Shown here one piece after another: positions 60,452 through 64,000 of a stretch of DNA of 64,000 bases (positions are counted from its first letter, which is position 1; each line of letters begins with the position of its first letter). The stretch is from assembly GCA_051867615.1 (NCBI GenBank), contig JBJDYU010000018.1, positions 6,498 to 70,497 of the forward strand. Reading direction: 5' to 3'. A model generated the notes under the pieces. The model saw nothing but the letters and a program-made list of their open reading frames with translations. It made no database searches and was not told where the DNA came from. The position numbers and the translations under genes were made by a program. The DNA is from RGIG5472 sp051867615 (GTDB taxonomy: Bacteria > Bacillota > Clostridia > Oscillospirales > Oscillospiraceae).

Positions 60452-60718
60452 TTACTTACGCAGACCCAGCTTCGCGATGAGGGCGCGGTAACGCTCGATG
60501 TCCTTCTTCTGCAGGTATTCGAGCATATTGCGGCGCTTACCGATCATCTTGTACAGGCCGCGACGGGAGTGGTTGTCCTGGGGATGGGCCTTCAGGTGTT
60601 CGGTGAGCTGGTTGATGCGCTCGGTGAGGATGGCCACCTGCACTTCGGGAGAGCCGGTGTCCGTGGGATGGGTGCGGTTGCTTTCGATGATAGCGGTCTT
60701 CTGGTCTTTGAGCATCAT
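60452..60718 (-). CDS. rpsO: 30S ribosomal protein S15
   Basis: 88 residues from the ATG at 60718 (MMLKDQKTAIIESNRTHPTD), behind AAAGGTGGA; the second ATG at 60715 is an equally possible start. Full S15 signature: DTGSPEVQVAILTERINQL, HSRRGLYKMIGKRRNMLEYL, ending RALIAKLGLRK. It binds the 16S rRNA central domain early in assembly. Leader of about 100 bases from the promoter at 60828-60856 contains repeated CCGGCC-type pairing and may hold the S15 autoregulatory RNA. Confidence 0.97.
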   Translation of the reverse strand: MMLKDQKTAIIESNRTHPTDTGSPEVQVAILTERINQLTEHLKAHPQDNHSRRGLYKMIGKRRNMLEYLQKKDIERYRALIAKLGLRK

Positions 60719-60827
60719 TGTGGTTGTTCCACCTTTCATAAAATAGGCCGGTCGCTGAGTCATGGGCCGGTGAATGTCCGCAAGACCAAGCGAAGGGTCG
60801 GCTTTCTGCACATAGCTGTGCTTAAAT

Positions 60828-60856
60828 ACCATACCACAGATGAAATGGCTTGTAAA
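60828..60856 (-). promoter_or_regulatory. rpsO promoter
   Basis: Minus strand: TTTACA (60851-60856), 17-base spacer ending TGG, -10 TATGGT (60828-60833), an extended -10 arrangement. Confidence 0.75.
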
Positions 60857-60910
60857 GAAGAATTTTGCGAAAAGCGGCAGGGAAAATCAGGCAAAACCGG
60901 GCGGAGGGCA

Positions 60911-60940
60911 AAAAAGGGCCGCCCACCGGGCGGCCCTTTC
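60911..60940 (-). terminator. Terminator of the alanine symporter gene
   Basis: GGGCCGCC (60916-60923) pairs with GGCGGCCC (60929-60936), arms extend with AAA/TTT, loop about 5; the minus strand continues TTTTTT. About 20 bases beyond the stop. Confidence 0.85.
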
Positions 60941-60960
60941 TGATAAATGCGGGAAAAGCC

Positions 60961-62376
60961 TTATTTGGCAGCCGCCTTCTTCTTCGCGTCCACGCCCGCG
61001 AAGTATTCCTTCGTGAGCTTGAAGACCACGGGGGAGAGCAGCAGCACGCCGATGAGGTTGGGGATGGCCATGAGGCCGTTGAGGGTGTCCGCGATGTTCC
61101 AGGCCAGGCTCAGGTCCATGGTGGTGCCCACGATGCAGACCAGGCAGAAGATGACCTGATAGGGCTTGACGACCTTGGAGCCGAACAGGTACTCGGCGGT
61201 ACGGGAACCGTAGAGGCCCCAGCTGAGGATGGTGGAGAAGGCGAACAGGCTCAGGGCGATGGCCACGGCCACGGTGGCGATGGCGGAGGGATAGACGGAG
61301 CAGAAGCCGGCCACCGTCAGGGTCTGGTTGGCCTCCTGACCAAAGGGAATGTTCTCAAGACCGTTGCCGCAGAGGGCGATGAGGGCGGTCAGGGTGCAGA
61401 TGACGATGGTGTCGGCAAAGACCTCGAAGATGCCGTAGATACCCTGCTCGCAAGGATGCTGCACATCGGCGGCGGCATGGGCGATGGGAGCGGAGCCAAG
61501 GCCGGCCTCGTTGGAGAACACGCCGCGGCCCACGCCCTTCTTGATGGCGGTCATCATGGTGGCGCCGGCAAGACCGCCCGCCACGGCGGAGGGCTTGAAC
61601 GCGCCGGTGAAGATGGCGGAGAAGACGGCGGGCAGCTGGTCGGCCCGGAGGATGACCACGCCGATGCCGGCGATGACGTAGATGACGGCCATGACGGGCA
61701 CCAGCAGCTCGCAGACGTGGCCGATGCGCTTGATGCCGCCGATGTAGACGACCATGGACAGGACGCAGAGGATGATGCCCACGGTCAGGTTGACGGTGCC
61801 GGTGTTCACGTCGGGGTTAAAGATCTTGATGGCCTCCGAGATGGAGGAAGCGATGGTGTTGGCCTGGGTGGCGTTGCCGATGCCGAAGGCGGCGAGAGAG
61901 CCGAACACGGCAAAGATGGCGGCGAGCCAGGCCCAGTTCTTGCCCAGACCGTTCTTGATGTAGTACATGGGGCCGCCGACCCAGTCGCCCTTGGCGTTCT
62001 TTTCACGGTACTTGATGGACAGCGTGACCTCGGAATACTTGGTGGCCTGGCCGAAGATGGCGGAGAGCCACATCCAGAACACCGCGCCGGGGCCGCCGAT
62101 AGCGATGGCGCCGCAGACGCCGGCGATGTTGCCGGTGCCCACCGTGGCGGCCAGGGCCGTACACATGGCCTGGAACGGGGTGACGGAGCCTTCCGCGCTC
62201 TCGCGGCGGCTGAAGGCCTTGCCCACCGTGTTCTTCAGCACGTAGCCCAGGCGGGTGAACTGCTTGAACCCGGTACCGATGGACATATAGACGCCGGTAC
62301 CGACGATCAGGATCATCGCGGGAATACCCCAGACGAAATTGTTGACCGCACCGTTGATGTTGGCAATCATTTCCAT
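60961..62376 (-). CDS. Sodium:alanine (AGCS-family) symporter
   Basis: 471 residues with about eleven membrane helices. AGCS hallmarks: GTGNIAGVCGAIAIGGPGAV, VFWMWLSAIFGQATKYSEV, GWVGGPMYYIKNGLG-like GDWVGGPMYYIKNGLGKNW, and late NEAGLGSAPIAHAAAD. Takes up alanine, glycine or glutamine with Na+ or H+. Start MEMIANINGAVNNFVWGIPA behind AGAGGAA. A promoter candidate lies at 62441-62469. Confidence 0.93.
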   Translation of the reverse strand: MEMIANINGAVNNFVWGIPAMILIVGTGVYMSIGTGFKQFTRLGYVLKNTVGKAFSRRESAEGSVTPFQAMCTALAATVGTGNIAGVCGAIAIGGPGAVFWMWLSAIFGQATKYSEVTLSIKYREKNAKGDWVGGPMYYIKNGLGKNWAWLAAIFAVFGSLAAFGIGNATQANTIASSISEAIKIFNPDVNTGTVNLTVGIILCVLSMVVYIGGIKRIGHVCELLVPVMAVIYVIAGIGVVILRADQLPAVFSAIFTGAFKPSAVAGGLAGATMMTAIKKGVGRGVFSNEAGLGSAPIAHAAADVQHPCEQGIYGIFEVFADTIVICTLTALIALCGNGLENIPFGQEANQTLTVAGFCSVYPSAIATVAVAIALSLFAFSTILSWGLYGSRTAEYLFGSKVVKPYQVIFCLVCIVGTTMDLSLAWNIADTLNGLMAIPNLIGVLLLSPVVFKLTKEYFAGVDAKKKAAAK

Positions 62377-62440
62377 AATCTCAGTTCCTCTCTTATAAAA
62401 TTTACCGCTTTTGGGTGCGGCAACCCCTCTAACACCAAGA

Positions 62441-62469
62441 ATGTTAACAAAAAGTTTTCACAATGGCAA
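62441..62469 (-). promoter_or_regulatory. Candidate promoter of the alanine symporter gene
   Basis: Minus strand: TTGCCA (62464-62469), 17-base spacer, TAACAT (62441-62446). Four of six in the -10, so only moderate. Confidence 0.45.
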
Positions 62470-62667
62470 GGTGTTTTTGCGGTTTTGAAACGTCTATTTT
62501 TTAACTGGAATGTCAAAAGCCTGACGCGCTTTTTGGCAGATTGCATAAATTTTCCATTAAAAATGTCCGCGCGGCCCCGGAGAAAAAGGCAAATTCTGGC
62601 AGAAAAATGTCGCCGCTTTGTCCCCGGAGGGGAGAAATATTTTCTCAAAAACTGTGGGAAAAGCAAC

Positions 62668-62696
62668 TTGACTTTCCCGCCTGACTCTGTTATGTT
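62668..62696 (+). promoter_or_regulatory. nrdD promoter
   Basis: TTGACT (62668-62673), 17-base spacer, TATGTT (62691-62696). Predicted start at about 62703, just before the NrdR-type box. Confidence 0.65.
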
Positions 62697-62704
62697 TATC
62701 CTGC

Positions 62705-62753
62705 ACACAAGATATTGTGGACTATTTGGGGAAAAAGCCACAAGATAACGGGG
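62705..62753 (+). promoter_or_regulatory. NrdR-type boxes before nrdD
   Basis: ACACAAGATATTGTGG (62705-62720) fits the NrdR consensus ACACWATATWTWGTGT closely (ACAC..TGTGG with AT centre). A weaker half-like copy, CCACAAGATAACGGGG, follows at 62738-62753, with 17 bases between. NrdR boxes come in pairs about three helical turns apart, close to what is seen. Inferred: repression of nrdD at the transcription start. Confidence 0.7.
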
Positions 62754-62799
62754 ACGGGCTGCCGTCTCCGCTGCATAGAGCAAACGGGAGGGAACGAGA

Positions 62800-64000
62800 A
62801 TGAAGATCATCAAGCGCAACGGCTCGGAGAGGCCGTTCGACATCACGAAGATCATCGCCGCCATCACCAAGGCCAACGCCGTGGTGGAGGAGAGCGAGCG
62901 CATGACCCCTGTGCAGATCCGCCGCATCGCGGAGAGCGTGGAGCTGCGCTGCGAAAAGCTGGGCCGCTCCCCCTCGGTGGAGGAGATCCAGGACATGGTG
63001 GAGACCCAGATCATGGCCCACGGGGCCTACGACGTGGCGAAGAAGTACATCACCTACCGCTACACCCGCTCTCTGGTGCGCCAGTCCAACACCACGGACA
63101 ACAAGATCCTGAGCCTCATCGAGTGCAACAACGAGGAGGCCAAGCAGGAGAACTCCAACAAAAACCCGGTGGTGAACTCCACCCAGCGGGACTACATGGC
63201 GGGCGAGGTCAGCCGGGACATCACGGACCGCATCCTCCTGCCCCGGGACATCGTGGAGGCCCACGAGGCGGGCATCATCCATTTCCATGACTCCGACTAT
63301 TTCGCCCAGCATATGCACAACTGCGATCTGGTGAATCTGGAGGATATGCTGCAGAACGGCACCGTCATCACCGGTACCCTCATCGAGCGGCCCCACAGCT
63401 TCTCCACCGCCTGCAACATCGCCACCCAGATCATCGCCCAGGTGGCCAGCAACCAGTACGGCGGCCAGAGCATCTCCCTGACCCATTTGGCGCCCTTCGT
63501 GGACGTGAGCCGGCAGAAGATCCGCCGCAGCGTGGAGGAGGAGATGCGCATGGCGGGGGCGGAACCCAGCGAGGAGCAGCTCGCCGACATCACGGAGGCC
63601 CGCCTGCGGGAGGAGATCCGCCGCGGCGTGCAGACCATCCAGTATCAGGTGGTGACGCTGCTGACCACCAACGGACAGGCTCCCTTCGTGACGGTGTTCA
63701 TGTATCTCGGCGAGGCCCGCAGCGAGCAGGAGCGGCAGGACCTGGCCCTCATCATCGAGGAGACGCTGCAGCAGCGCTATCAGGGCGTGAAGAACGAGCA
63801 GGGCGTCTGGGTCACGCCGGCCTTCCCCAAGCTCATCTATGTGCTGGAGGAGGACAACGTCCATGAGGACAGCCCCTACTGGTATCTGACGGAGCTGGCG
63901 GCAAAGTGCACCGCCCGGCGCATGGTGCCGGACTATATCAGCGAAAAGAAGATGCTGGAGCTGAAGGTGGACAAGAACGGCGAGGGCCACTGCTATCCCT
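62800..64000 (+). CDS. nrdD: Anaerobic ribonucleoside-triphosphate reductase, 3' end cut off
   Basis: Class III glycyl-radical enzyme that makes dNTPs under anoxia, with its activase NrdG. Start ATG at 62800 (MKIIKRNGSERPFDITKIIA) behind GGGAGGGAACG. N-terminal ATP-cone (allosteric domain, about 1-95), then the core with CNIATQIIAQVASNQYGGQSI. 400 codons are in the window of about 700 to 780 usual; the glycyl radical C-terminus and nrdG would lie beyond base 64000. Confidence 0.95.
   Translation, partial: MKIIKRNGSERPFDITKIIAAITKANAVVEESERMTPVQIRRIAESVELRCEKLGRSPSVEEIQDMVETQIMAHGAYDVAKKYITYRYTRSLVRQSNTTDNKILSLIECNNEEAKQENSNKNPVVNSTQRDYMAGEVSRDITDRILLPRDIVEAHEAGIIHFHDSDYFAQHMHNCDLVNLEDMLQNGTVITGTLIERPHSFSTACNIATQIIAQVASNQYGGQSISLTHLAPFVDVSRQKIRRSVEEEMRMAGAEPSEEQLADITEARLREEIRRGVQTIQYQVVTLLTTNGQAPFVTVFMYLGEARSEQERQDLALIIEETLQQRYQGVKNEQGVWVTPAFPKLIYVLEEDNVHEDSPYWYLTELAAKCTARRMVPDYISEKKMLELKVDKNGEGHCYP

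Larger units (their letters stand above)
62377..62799. other. Divergent alanine symporter / nrdD region
   Basis: 423 bases without a gene, AT-rich in the middle (about 62440-62570). Carries the symporter promoter candidate (62441-62469), the nrdD promoter (62668-62696) and NrdR-type boxes (62705-62753). An ORF shadow here has no support. Confidence 0.7.

Noticed and set aside
60865..62748. 627-codon plus-strand open frame over the alanine symporter
   Set aside because: Shadow of the AGCS gene; ends in the non-coding region.

Overview
The window looks like the replication-origin end of the chromosome of a GC-rich, anaerobic Firmicute (class Clostridia, most like the Oscillospiraceae). The reasons are the dnaA-dnaN-S4-recF-remB-gyrB cluster divergent from rpmH-rnpA-yidD-yidC-jag, strong Shine-Dalgarno sequences, Firmicutes-type T-box control of aminoacyl-tRNA synthetase genes, Noc/ParB/ParA and DnaD-type primosome proteins, and an anaerobic class III ribonucleotide reductase (nrdD). 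The species was not identified. Layout: 1-5.8 kb is the dnaA operon on the minus strand, with gyrB cut by the window edge. The dnaA-dnaN gap holds DnaA-box-like motifs beside an AT-rich stretch and is the best oriC candidate. 6.0-9.2 kb is the divergent rpmH operon. 9.5-15.5 kb is a five-gene oligopeptide ABC importer (oppBCDF-oppA) with a structured leader. 15.9-19.3 kb holds glyS and an LTA-synthase-like membrane enzyme on the plus strand. 19.6-28.9 kb holds a nitroreductase, an alanyl-tRNA editing protein, a family 3 glycosidase lipoprotein, a T-box-controlled hisS-aspS operon, and mscL-rsmG-minD-mgsA. 29-32.7 kb holds serS and the ParAB segregation locus, bracketed by two exact parS sites. 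32.7-41.7 kb holds a GH13 amylase, the elongation genes mrdA-mreD-mreC, maf, dut, a U32 peptidase and zapA. 41.9-43.9 kb is a primosome pair (DnaD-like protein and DnaC/DnaI-like loader). 43.9-47.6 kb is an accessory patch with an IS1182-like element, a YcxB-like protein, a GNAT acetyltransferase and a small P-loop kinase. 47.7-55.4 kb holds a VanW protein, Noc, a two-component system, a DUF4340 lipid-anchored or membrane protein and a VTC/DUF4956 pair. 55.6-60.9 kb holds prmA, mnmE, pnp and rpsO. 61-64 kb holds an alanine/sodium symporter and nrdD (cut by the window edge) behind an NrdR-type box. How it works together: most genes serve replication initiation, chromosome segregation, nucleoid occlusion, division (ZapA), rod-shape wall synthesis and translation, as expected near an origin. 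The odd feature is orientation: right of jag, about four fifths of the genes, including rpsO, pnp, serS, hisS-aspS and parAB, are transcribed towards the presumed origin. The order mnmE, noc, parA-parB, rsmG reads right to left, which suggests an inversion or large rearrangement with an end near 9.2-9.5 kb. I found no CRISPR array, rRNA or tRNA gene and no convincing undescribed multi-gene defence or biosynthetic system. The less explained items are multi-hairpin intergenic arrays, a membrane coiled-coil gene fused translationally to parB, and a Q/N-rich tail on ZapA.
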